A model generated the notes under the pieces. The model saw nothing but the letters and a program-made list of their open reading frames with translations. It did no database searches and was not told the origin of the DNA. A stretch of DNA of 11,148 nucleotides from Erysipelotrichaceae bacterium UBA6182. Lineage in GTDB: Bacteria > Bacillota_I > Bacilli_A > Erysipelotrichales > Erysipelotrichaceae. Shown here piece after piece: positions 1 to 5,935 of this stretch (positions within the stretch are counted from its first letter, which is position 1; every line of letters starts with the position of its first letter). The DNA lies in the NCBI GenBank assembly GCA_002422065.1, contig DITO01000141.1, forward strand, positions 1-11,148, written 5' to 3'. The position numbers and the translations under genes were made by a program.

Positions 1-1122
1 GAATTTGAGTTGTTTAGTGCTAGTGGTCGTATTGAACTCATTGGAAATCATACTGATCATCAAGGAGGTCATGTGCTCGCATGTGGTGTTAACCTAGACA
101 CACTTGCATGTGCTTATCCCAATCATGAGCATAAAATACGTCTTTATTCATTAGGATACAATCCTATAATTATTGACTGTAATGATTTAGTGTTCAACCA
201 AGATGAAGTCAATACAACCCTTGGTTTACTCAAAGGACTAACTTATTACTTCTCACAACATACTTCTATCAGTGGTGTTGATATTGTTATGGAAAGTGAT
301 ATTAAAGCAGGTTCAGGGTTATCCTCATCAGCTTCATTTGAATGTCTTATACTCACTATCTTTGACACTTTCTTTAATCAGAACAATCCTCTCTCACCAC
401 TACAAATTGCACAACTAGGACAACGAGCAGAAAATCATTATTTTGGTAAACCGAGCGGCTTAATGGACCAACTTACAATAGCCAATGGTGGACTATGTCT
501 TATGAATTTTAGTGAATCACAACCTGCACTCAAAAAGCTAACTAACATTGAGCTTCTTGGCGATGTCCACCTATGTATTGTGCACACTGGAGGATCTCAT
601 GATGATTTAACTCATGCGTACGCTCAGATAGTAAATGACAATCTAGAAATATCGAAACTCTTTAATGTCACTAAACTGTCTGAAGTATCCCAAGAAGACT
701 TCTTAAAAGAGCTACCAACTCTATATCATCAATATCCTTCTCGTTTACTTCTAAGAGCGTTTCATTACTTCAATGAAAATCAACGAGTACTTGATGCTGT
801 TCAAGCTATAGAACATAACAATCTATCTGAATTCTTTAAACATATTATTAATTCTTCCCATTCTTCATTCGAGTTTCTAAATAACGTTAATCATCCAACA
901 AGTTCAAAACAAGGACTATCACTAGGTTTAGCTCTTGCACAGCAAATTCTTAAAAATGATGGAGGATACCGCGTTCATGGCGGAGGTTTTGCAGGAACCA
1001 TATTATGTATTTGTCCAATTCAAAAACTAGAAACACTTAAAAAGAGAATGGTATCTGTCTTTGGTCCTGATTGTTTAACAGTCCTGAAAGTACGTGATAC
1101 TGGGGTAATTCATCTGACATAG
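1..1122 (+). CDS. galK: Galactokinase-family GHMP kinase, 5' end cut by window edge
   Basis: The reading frame is open from base 1, so the gene begins upstream of the window. A TTG at 10 is only an internal codon. Visible motifs are the substrate-binding N-terminal motif GRIELIGNHTDH (about 25-60), the ATP-binding loop GSGLSSSAS (about 310-336), SGLMDQL with the probable catalytic Asp at 466-468, and the C-terminal HGGGFAGT loop (about 976-999). These are the three GHMP-kinase motifs in galactokinase order. Family knowledge: such enzymes phosphorylate galactose at C1 with ATP in the cytoplasm (Leloir pathway). The usual GEHTDY reads GNHTDH here, so the Glu that normally contacts the sugar is Asn (46-48). 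I recall that variant from a Firmicute subgroup annotated as galactokinase. The missing N-terminus is probably a few tens of residues. Family is certain; exact sugar is less so. No other gal gene is in view. Confidence 0.88.
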   Translation, partial: EFELFSASGRIELIGNHTDHQGGHVLACGVNLDTLACAYPNHEHKIRLYSLGYNPIIIDCNDLVFNQDEVNTTLGLLKGLTYYFSQHTSISGVDIVMESDIKAGSGLSSSASFECLILTIFDTFFNQNNPLSPLQIAQLGQRAENHYFGKPSGLMDQLTIANGGLCLMNFSESQPALKKLTNIELLGDVHLCIVHTGGSHDDLTHAYAQIVNDNLEISKLFNVTKLSEVSQEDFLKELPTLYHQYPSRLLLRAFHYFNENQRVLDAVQAIEHNNLSEFFKHIINSSHSSFEFLNNVNHPTSSKQGLSLGLALAQQILKNDGGYRVHGGGFAGTILCICPIQKLETLKKRMVSVFGPDCLTVLKVRDTGVIHLT

Positions 1123-1137
1123 TCATTAATTCACATT

Positions 1138-1170
1138 AAAAAGCCCTGAGATTTAATCTCAGGGTTATTT
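1138..1170. terminator. Bidirectional intrinsic terminator between convergent genes
   Basis: A perfect 9-bp stem (1144-1152 with 1156-1164, CCCTGAGAT/ATCTCAGGG) has a 3-nt loop. Read on the minus strand it is followed by CTTTTT, a good U-tract for a minus-strand transcript. Read on the plus strand it is followed by TTATTT, which is weaker. It follows the galactokinase stop (1120-1122). It also lies directly downstream of the minus-strand poly-Asp gene, whose stop is at 1171-1169, so it probably serves both. Confidence 0.8.
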
Positions 1171-1714
1171 AATTATTGTCATCATCATCGTCATCATCGT
1201 CGTCGTCATCATCATCATCGTCGTCGTTATCATCATCGTCATCATCATCGTCATCATCATCGTCATCGTCATCATCGTCATCATCATCGTCATCGTCATC
1301 GTCATCATCGTCATCGTCGTCGTCATCATCATATTCAGGATATAAGTTACGAATCTTTCTTCTAAGGATTGATAAGCGATAACCATCTATTTCAATTAAA
1401 TGTGTCTGATCACCAATACGAATTAACACTTCGTAAACCACCGGTTGACGATCAAACCTCAAATTCACAGAAACGATTTCATCATACTCAAACTGATCCT
1501 CAACATATTCAATTAGTCTTTCAAAAGGAACAAGTTGAGGTTCAGTAATAATCTTTACTGTTTCATCATCAAGAATCTCTACTTCAGTTGGAAGATAAGT
1601 TACTGGTGTCGCAACTAAAACTTGCACTAAAACACGATAAAAGAGACTTAAGATAAGTATTAACCCTAAGAAACCAAGAATAGATTTCATCCACAAAGAT
1701 TTATTCATGGTCAT
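1169..1714 (-). CDS. Membrane-anchored PepSY-like protein with a 50-Asp C-terminal tail
   Basis: The 181-residue product has a short basic N-terminus (K5, K10), one membrane segment at about 12-35, and a small alpha+beta region at about 62-120. That region fits a single PepSY domain: a helix, then strands reading VVYEVLIRIG and THLIEIDGYRLSIL. From residue 129 the protein is 34 Asp, one Asn, 16 Asp and two Asn, with no other residue type. By the positive-inside rule the tail should face outward. The function is not known; metal or cationic-peptide binding is a guess. The gene overlaps the end of the AraC-type gene by 14 bp, so the two are probably co-translated. The ribosome site GAAAGGG (1719-1725) lies 4 nt before the ATG at 1714 and 10 nt before the ATG at 1708, so either start is possible. 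The opposite-strand poly-Ser frame is a shadow: only this strand has a TM segment, a domain and operon overlap. Confidence 0.85.
   Translation of the reverse strand: MTMNKSLWMKSILGFLGLILILSLFYRVLVQVLVATPVTYLPTEVEILDDETVKIITEPQLVPFERLIEYVEDQFEYDEIVSVNLRFDRQPVVYEVLIRIGDQTHLIEIDGYRLSILRRKIRNLYPEYDDDDDDDDDDDDDDDDDDDDDDDDDDDDDDDDDDNDDDDDDDDDDDDDDDDNN
1178..1330 (-). repeat. Imperfect GAY trinucleotide repeat encoding poly-Asp
   Basis: These are 51 consecutive codons on the minus strand: 31 GAT, 19 GAC and one AAC (1226-1228). Order of GAT and GAC is irregular. Any whole-unit slippage stays in frame, so it would change tail length without breaking the gene. The mixture of synonymous codons should reduce slippage compared with a pure repeat. 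Confidence 0.95.
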
Positions 1715-3473
1715 GTATCCCTTTCATCGTTAAACGATATTTCTCTATCGTAACCCCAAAGCGTTTCTTAAACTGAGTATAGAAATAACGACTATCACTA
1801 TACCCTATGGCTTCACTAATCTCTTTTCCACTCATCGTAGTATTTAATAGAAACTCCTTAGCCTTTTCTAAACGCATACTAATTACAAATTCATTCAATG
1901 CAATCCCTGTTTGTTCTTTAAATACTTGTCGCACATACCCCACTGAAAACCCACAATAATCTGCTAGCTTTTCAATAGAGAAATCTTTTGAATAACCAAA
2001 ATCTTCTAAATACTTGTTAATCTGTTGAGCTAGAAGTGTTTTTGGTGTTAAATATTCACTTTTTCGAATATCATCATAATGAATCAATGATATCCCATCA
2101 AGAGTTTCACAATATTGTGCTGCCGCAAAAGCATATCGATAATTTTGTCTTATCTCCTCAATACTTTGAACTTTCTGACTTATACCATAAACTCCACTTA
2201 TTGATGAAGGATTCCAACTCAATAGTGATTCCTCACTCATGAACGTTGCTAGTATCTGATCATTGATCACAACCCAAGATTTAAATGTGTCATTAAGTAC
2301 TAAGTCTTTATAGTTCTCATTTAAAAGATGAACAATGATAAACCCTGGATAAATCAAAAATGATACATCTTTATCTTCATAACCATGTCCAGTTAGAAAG
2401 ACTTGTTTGAGCAATTGATCATTACGATGATGACTCAAATCAGATAGAGTTGACTCAATCAAATCATATTCATTTTTCGCTTGATCATAATCATGTTTAA
2501 CATACTGATCAACCATCGCTTTTATTGGAGCATAGAATCGTTGAGTAACATACCAAGATACAACAATATTCAATAACACAAATCCCATAAATAGGAATAC
2601 TATTGTTTGATTCACAGCATTAATCGTTGATTCAATCGAATCATAAGGAGTGATATGAAAGAAGACGACACCATAAGGAATAGATTTTGAAAAAGCAACA
2701 AGGGATTGCTCTTGATTGACACTTCTTAAGAAAACATTCGTATTTTCATTTAAAGACATTGGATTTGAATAGGAAAGATCAAGTGGAAACAATTGCCCTA
2801 AGAACTTCTGTGCACTATCTGCAATCACAATATTCTCTTCATTTACAATTGTAATTTCATAATTAGCGCTTACCCCTGTAAACAATTGTGATAATGTATC
2901 TTCATTTATATGAATCACAAGGACATGTTCAATGGTATTCAAAGCATCATACGAGATAAGAGCCATTGCCAACACATATCGCTCATTCACAAAATGATAG
3001 TGAAGTAATCGTTTAGGTCGTAGTGTAATAGAATCTAAGGTTTCTCTAAGAGATTGAACTTCAGTCGAAGATTCAAAGGTTTGTATATTACCAAATTGAC
3101 CATTGGATAGAATAACTTCATTATTCTTTGCATTATAGAGGATCAAATCATCAACCAAAGGATCAGCTAGTGAAGTCTGTTGAAGCAGCGTTGCTACTTC
3201 ATTAGTGTCTGGAGTTAAACTAAGTTTATAGTTAGTCATAACACTTTGCTCATTAAATAAGAAGTAATACTCTGATACAAGATCATCTAGGAGTGAAGTT
3301 GTTCCAACTTTCGCAACATCAAGAGACTGAGTGGCATATTTTACGCTTTGATCAATTAAGTGAGAAACAATGACTCGAGAAGTGAAATAAGAAAGTAATC
3401 CAGTTAAAAATACTCCGCTTAACACAAAGGTAATTGCCATATTTCGTTGAACTTGTCGCTTCTTATTAGTCAT
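1701..3473 (-). CDS. Membrane-bound AraC-family transcriptional regulator with extracellular sensor domain
   Basis: Residue numbers count from an upstream in-frame TTG (3482). I prefer the ATG at 3473, three codons later, because the TTG overlaps a TATAAT box. There is a TM helix at about 15-37, an external region of about 255 residues, and a second TM helix at about 293-313. A cytoplasmic linker follows, then a C-terminal AraC-type double HTH at about 485-585. The first HTH has FSIEKLADYCGFSVGYVRQVFKE; the second has ISEAIGYSDSRYFYTQFKKRFG, the usual AraC signature. The segment around 428-456 resembles the degenerate domain that precedes the HTH in YesN-like proteins. Family knowledge: such proteins read an external ligand or a partner protein and activate nearby genes; no kinase is needed. 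The external ligand is not evident; the domain may be Cache/PAS-like. Flanked by two PepSY proteins, it likely regulates or senses them. Confidence 0.9.
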   Translation of the reverse strand: MTNKKRQVQRNMAITFVLSGVFLTGLLSYFTSRVIVSHLIDQSVKYATQSLDVAKVGTTSLLDDLVSEYYFLFNEQSVMTNYKLSLTPDTNEVATLLQQTSLADPLVDDLILYNAKNNEVILSNGQFGNIQTFESSTEVQSLRETLDSITLRPKRLLHYHFVNERYVLAMALISYDALNTIEHVLVIHINEDTLSQLFTGVSANYEITIVNEENIVIADSAQKFLGQLFPLDLSYSNPMSLNENTNVFLRSVNQEQSLVAFSKSIPYGVVFFHITPYDSIESTINAVNQTIVFLFMGFVLLNIVVSWYVTQRFYAPIKAMVDQYVKHDYDQAKNEYDLIESTLSDLSHHRNDQLLKQVFLTGHGYEDKDVSFLIYPGFIIVHLLNENYKDLVLNDTFKSWVVINDQILATFMSEESLLSWNPSSISGVYGISQKVQSIEEIRQNYRYAFAAAQYCETLDGISLIHYDDIRKSEYLTPKTLLAQQINKYLEDFGYSKDFSIEKLADYCGFSVGYVRQVFKEQTGIALNEFVISMRLEKAKEFLLNTTMSGKEISEAIGYSDSRYFYTQFKKRFGVTIEKYRLTMKGIHDHE

Positions 3474-3481
3474 ACAAATCA

Positions 3482-3511
3482 ATTATACCCAATTTTCTTT
3501 AAAAATGTGTA
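3482..3511 (-). promoter_or_regulatory. Possible promoter of the AraC-type gene, close to the start codon
   Basis: On the minus strand a perfect TATAAT lies at 3487-3482, only 8 nt before the ATG at 3473. A TACACA at 3511-3506, 18 bp upstream, is a 4/6 match to the -35 box but overlaps the preceding terminator stem. No convincing Shine-Dalgarno sequence is seen before the ATG. If the box is real, the transcript would begin almost at the start codon, i.e. leaderless or nearly so. AT-rich DNA gives such boxes by chance. Confidence 0.35.
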
Positions 3512-3534
3512 GGGCACGTCTGCCCTACACTTTA
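3501..3534 (-). terminator. Intrinsic terminator after the four-PepSY gene
   Basis: A perfect 10-bp stem (3507-3516 with 3521-3530, GTGTAGGGCA/TGCCCTACAC) with a 4-nt loop directly follows the minus-strand stop codon at 3534-3532. On that strand it is followed by ATTTTTAAA. It should stop or attenuate transcription from the four-PepSY gene before the AraC-type gene, giving the secreted protein more transcript than the regulator. Confidence 0.8.
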
Positions 3535-4560
3535 ATCGTCAATTTCAAACTCAGTAATTACTCCACTAATTGCATCAATTTCAAATTCATATTCAATACT
3601 TCCTGATTTAAATTCTAAATCATATTCTGGTTTTCCATCATCATAATCTAAACTTACCTTAATCAATAATGGGGCTTCACCAATACGTGTTCTTGCGATA
3701 GCAATCGCTTCTTCACGTGTAATGACTGCAATCACATTAACATGACTACTATCACTTGATTGTGAACTGGAATCATCTAAGCTAACTTGAGAACTATCCC
3801 CAGAACTCATAAGTTCAACTTCCCACTCTAAGAGTTCTCCCGTAATTGCATCAAATTCTGCTTCAATGTAACGATCAGCCGATGAGAGTTTAACTTCATA
3901 TTCTAAATCATCATCGTCATCATCAAGTTCAATCTTCACAACAACAAATGCAGTCCCTGCTTTTTCTAATGCTAGGCGTTTAATTTCATCCATCGAGATT
4001 AATGTTACGTTTTGATTAGAATCTAGTCCTTTAGCTTCCCATTTCGTAATTGATCCATCTCGTGCATCAATCTCAACTTCAACTTTGAAACGATCTGAAA
4101 CTAAAACAAGTTCATATTCTAAATCATCATCGTCATCGTCGTCATCATCAAGTTCAATACTTAAGACAACATAACCTTCACCAGCATAAGCTAAAGCAAT
4201 TGCTTTTGCTTCTTCCATTGAAATAATACTAGAAGGTAGATTAGCCCCCTTCCAACTTACATCCCAGTCATCCACTTCGCCAGTAATAGCATTAACTTCA
4301 ACTTCAACTTTCTTTAATTCATTTTCTAATACAACATCATATTCCATATCATCATCGTCATCATCAAGTTCTATACTCACAAATTGAAAGATTTCATCAG
4401 TATAGTTTTTAGCAATATCAATTGCCTCTTGTTCAGAGATGATATCAACAATATTTGCTGGCGGTGAAAATAGTGGTGTATTAGCAAGCGCTGGTACAAC
4501 AGTTAGTCCAACGGTAATTCCAGCCAGTATATACATTGTATTCATGATCCATTTTTTCAT
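3532..4560 (-). CDS. Secreted protein of four PepSY domains with Asp-run insertions
   Basis: The 342-residue product has a signal peptide: MKKW, a hydrophobic core at about 8-22, and a probable cut after VPALA at about 26. Four repeats follow at about 38-100, 110-175, 185-248 and 275-340. Each has a helix starting with a variant of ISxEEAIxIA, then beta strands ending in a motif like EVxAITGE. This matches PepSY. In repeats 1-3 the hairpin after the first strand carries 6, 9 and 6 Asp between IEL and (M/L)EYE. Repeat 4 has the more ordinary DYDDGKPEYD. A Ser-rich linker at about 250-275 separates repeat 4. No LPxTG sorting motif or C-terminal TM helix is seen, so it is probably released or held by charge. 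The start is firm: AAGGAGG lies 7 nt before the ATG. PepSY domains are often linked to peptidase inhibition or surface roles; the job here is unknown. Confidence 0.9.
   Translation of the reverse strand: MKKWIMNTMYILAGITVGLTVVPALANTPLFSPPANIVDIISEQEAIDIAKNYTDEIFQFVSIELDDDDDDMEYDVVLENELKKVEVEVNAITGEVDDWDVSWKGANLPSSIISMEEAKAIALAYAGEGYVVLSIELDDDDDDDDDLEYELVLVSDRFKVEVEIDARDGSITKWEAKGLDSNQNVTLISMDEIKRLALEKAGTAFVVVKIELDDDDDDLEYEVKLSSADRYIEAEFDAITGELLEWEVELMSSGDSSQVSLDDSSSQSSDSSHVNVIAVITREEAIAIARTRIGEAPLLIKVSLDYDDGKPEYDLEFKSGSIEYEFEIDAISGVITEFEIDD
3907..3924 (-). repeat. GAY run encoding 6 Asp in PepSY repeat 3
   Basis: Six Asp codons (GAT with one GAC) lie between the codons of IEL and LEYE. The pattern is the same order, GAT GAT GAC GAT GAT GAT, as in the repeat-1 run. 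Confidence 0.9.
4123..4149 (-). repeat. GAY run encoding 9 Asp in PepSY repeat 2
   Basis: Nine Asp codons (six GAT, three GAC) sit at the same hairpin position as the other runs. It is three codons longer, as expected from in-frame expansion of a six-codon run. Confidence 0.9.
4348..4365 (-). repeat. GAY run encoding 6 Asp in PepSY repeat 1
   Basis: Six Asp codons, GAT GAT GAC GAT GAT GAT, lie between IEL and MEYD. The codon order is identical to the repeat-3 run, suggesting that the domain was duplicated with its run, or converted. Confidence 0.9.
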
Positions 4561-4584
4561 ACATGATCCTCCTTGGATGACCTT

Positions 4585-4613
4585 ATCTTATAAAGAATGA
4601 AAAAAAGTCACAA
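4585..4613 (-). promoter_or_regulatory. Candidate promoter of the four-PepSY gene
   Basis: On the minus strand TTGTGA (4613-4608) and TAAGAT (4590-4585) are 17 bp apart, each 4/6 to the consensus. They lie a short leader upstream of the AAGGAGG and the ATG at 4560. Spacing and position fit a sigma-A promoter; the boxes themselves are imperfect. Confidence 0.4.
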
Positions 4614-4692
4614 TGCACATATTAACGTATTCTTCACAACATCATATTTTCAACATGTTTAAAATTTAATGTTTAGAAAATAATACTATATA

Positions 4693-4753
4693 ATTATTGT
4701 TTTATGATAATTATTGGTGTATGATGATTACAGTATTATTGTAAAACAATAAT
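4693..4753 (+). promoter_or_regulatory. Candidate promoter and 12-bp inverted-repeat operator for the 4764-6731 operon
   Basis: ATTATTGTTTTA (4693-4704) and its exact reverse complement TAAAACAATAAT (4742-4753) are 37 bp apart. The left arm contains TTGTTT (4697-4702). Seventeen bases later is TATGAT (4720-4725), a 5/6 match to the -10 box, which would start transcription near 4732. The arms therefore bracket the likely promoter, as repressor sites often do. The right arm also folds on itself (ATTATTG/CAATAAT, 4735-4741 with 4747-4753). The rest of the roughly 200-bp divergent region 4561-4763 is AT-rich, with no gene that I can see. Confidence 0.4.
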
Positions 4754-4763
4754 TTGGAGGGTT

Positions 4764-5705
4764 ATGAGATTAATATTGAAGAACTACAAAAAGATAATGA
4801 TTTTTGGACTAATCGTCTCATTGATTATCATTTTACTACCAATACCAGAATTTTCATTACTTCTTATTAATATTCTTAGTGCACCACTTAACTTAGTAAT
4901 CCAATTATTAAATACTTTATCGCTGTATCATCCTATTACTAATATCTTGGCTTGGTTAATCTTTATCGTCATTGTTATATCTCCATTATTTATTGCATTT
5001 AAATATCATCACAAAGCATACCATTCTAAACTCTTTATATTTGTCCTGATTACCCTAAGCTTAACTTCAACTTATTTTATCTATGGAATCCTAAATCATA
5101 TCTTTATAAAACCTTTACTAATGGATTCATGGAATCAAGTGAAACCAATCATCGTGTTTAGTATGAGCATTATCTTAATAGGACTTATTCTTACAGCAGT
5201 AGGATTATTCTTCTTCAAAAGACTCTCTAATGCTAAAACCGGTATTCTAGCACTACAAGTCGGACTTATCATTACAGCTTTTATGACCTCTATCATGTTG
5301 CTACTTCCTTATCAAACTCTATTTGCAGATTATAGTGGTTCTATGAACGAAATAATTGAACTATTGAAGTTATTAACTACCTCACTAATCTCAGGTTTAC
5401 TGATTGTTATCATTTACCATGCTGTTGCATTACTTGAAGTAATTAAGCAAAAGACATTCTCTACTGAGCTACTACCCTATCTCAAGTCCCTTCAAAGTAG
5501 TTCTCAGTTACTATTACTCTTTTCTATATTAATGCCTATTTTCAACGGTTTATTGTCCTATATCTTTTTTCATAGCATAGACAATGTCAACGTTACCATC
5601 AACTTCCCATTCACCGAAATAATGTTTGTTTCTCTTTGTCTTGTCTTGTCCTATATTCTAATGCAAGGCATTGATACAACCACTGAAAATGAAGGATTTA
5701 TCTAA
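4764..5705 (+). CDS. Polytopic membrane protein, DUF2975-like C-terminal half
   Basis: The 313-residue product is mostly hydrophobic, with eight or nine likely TM helices at about 11-28, possibly 31-53, 58-79, 88-113, 128-151, 160-183, 201-226, 246-270 and 282-303. The second half resembles the DUF2975/YoaS family: a TM helix, then a cytoplasmic segment like KTFSTELLPYLKSLQ, two TM helices, and a polar tail starting QGIDTTTENE. YoaS-type proteins are typically about half this length, so this may be a duplicated or extended form. The strongest context clue is the next gene, a YozG-like regulator; yoaS and yozG are paired in Bacillus. GGAGG lies 3 nt before the ATG at 4764, which is short but has no better alternative. 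The stop overlaps the next start (TAATG), implying coupled translation. Function unknown; the DUF2975 link is from memory of the family pattern. Confidence 0.72.
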   Translation: MRLILKNYKKIMIFGLIVSLIIILLPIPEFSLLLINILSAPLNLVIQLLNTLSLYHPITNILAWLIFIVIVISPLFIAFKYHHKAYHSKLFIFVLITLSLTSTYFIYGILNHIFIKPLLMDSWNQVKPIIVFSMSIILIGLILTAVGLFFFKRLSNAKTGILALQVGLIITAFMTSIMLLLPYQTLFADYSGSMNEIIELLKLLTTSLISGLLIVIIYHAVALLEVIKQKTFSTELLPYLKSLQSSSQLLLLFSILMPIFNGLLSYIFFHSIDNVNVTINFPFTEIMFVSLCLVLSYILMQGIDTTTENEGFI

Positions 5706-5935
5706 TGGCTATTCGAGTCTATCTAGATGAACAACTTAAACTTAATAATATGACTAGTAAGCAGTTGTGTGAGAAAGTAGGAATCACCGAAGCAAACATG
5801 TCACTTCTTAAGACTGGACAAGTTAAGGGAATACGATTTGCTACACTGAATAAAATATGTTTCTATCTGAATTGTAATGTTGGCGATATACTTCAATATG
5901 ATGGAGAACTCATGGAGGAAAATGATGAGAACTAA
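5705..5935 (+). CDS. YozG-like small Cro/CI-type HTH regulator
   Basis: The 76-residue product is almost entirely one helix-turn-helix domain of the Xre/HTH_26 kind. It contains MTSKQLCEKVGITEANMSLL at 16-35, with KTGQVKGIRFATLNKIC following and NVGDILQY at about 58-65. The start MAIRVYLD and the pattern NMSLLKTGQxKxIRFxTL are close to B. subtilis YozG as I remember it. It is a cytoplasmic DNA-binding protein, and such regulators usually control their own operon together with the neighbouring membrane protein. Its ATG overlaps the stop of the upstream gene by one base, and its 3' end overlaps the lipoprotein gene by 11-14 bp. The 12-bp inverted repeat upstream of the operon is the obvious candidate binding site, but that is inference. 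Confidence 0.88.
   Translation: MAIRVYLDEQLKLNNMTSKQLCEKVGITEANMSLLKTGQVKGIRFATLNKICFYLNCNVGDILQYDGELMEENDEN

Noticed and set aside
1178..1330. CRISPR-like or tandem regulatory array
   Set aside because: It is a 3-bp coding repeat with no spacers or longer repeat unit.
1176..1382. Plus-strand frame coding almost pure poly-Ser
   Set aside because: It is the antisense of the poly-Asp repeat. It has no ribosome site of note and no domain, while the minus strand has a TM helix, a PepSY-like region and an operon overlap.
1165..1386. Minus-strand frame coding Met/Thr repeats
   Set aside because: It is a shifted reading of the same GAY repeat (ATG/ACG phases) inside the poly-Asp gene.
2036..2242. 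Plus-strand open frame inside the AraC-type gene
   Set aside because: It lies opposite a clear coding region, with no motif or convincing ribosome site.
4735..4753. Hairpin before the 4764 gene as a terminator or attenuator
   Set aside because: The stem is only 7 bp and nearly all A/T, with no U-tract; an operator arm is a better explanation.
5877..5924. Earlier start codons for the lipoprotein
   Set aside because: They would put about 16 polar residues before the signal peptide and lie upstream of the clear TGGAGG ribosome site.
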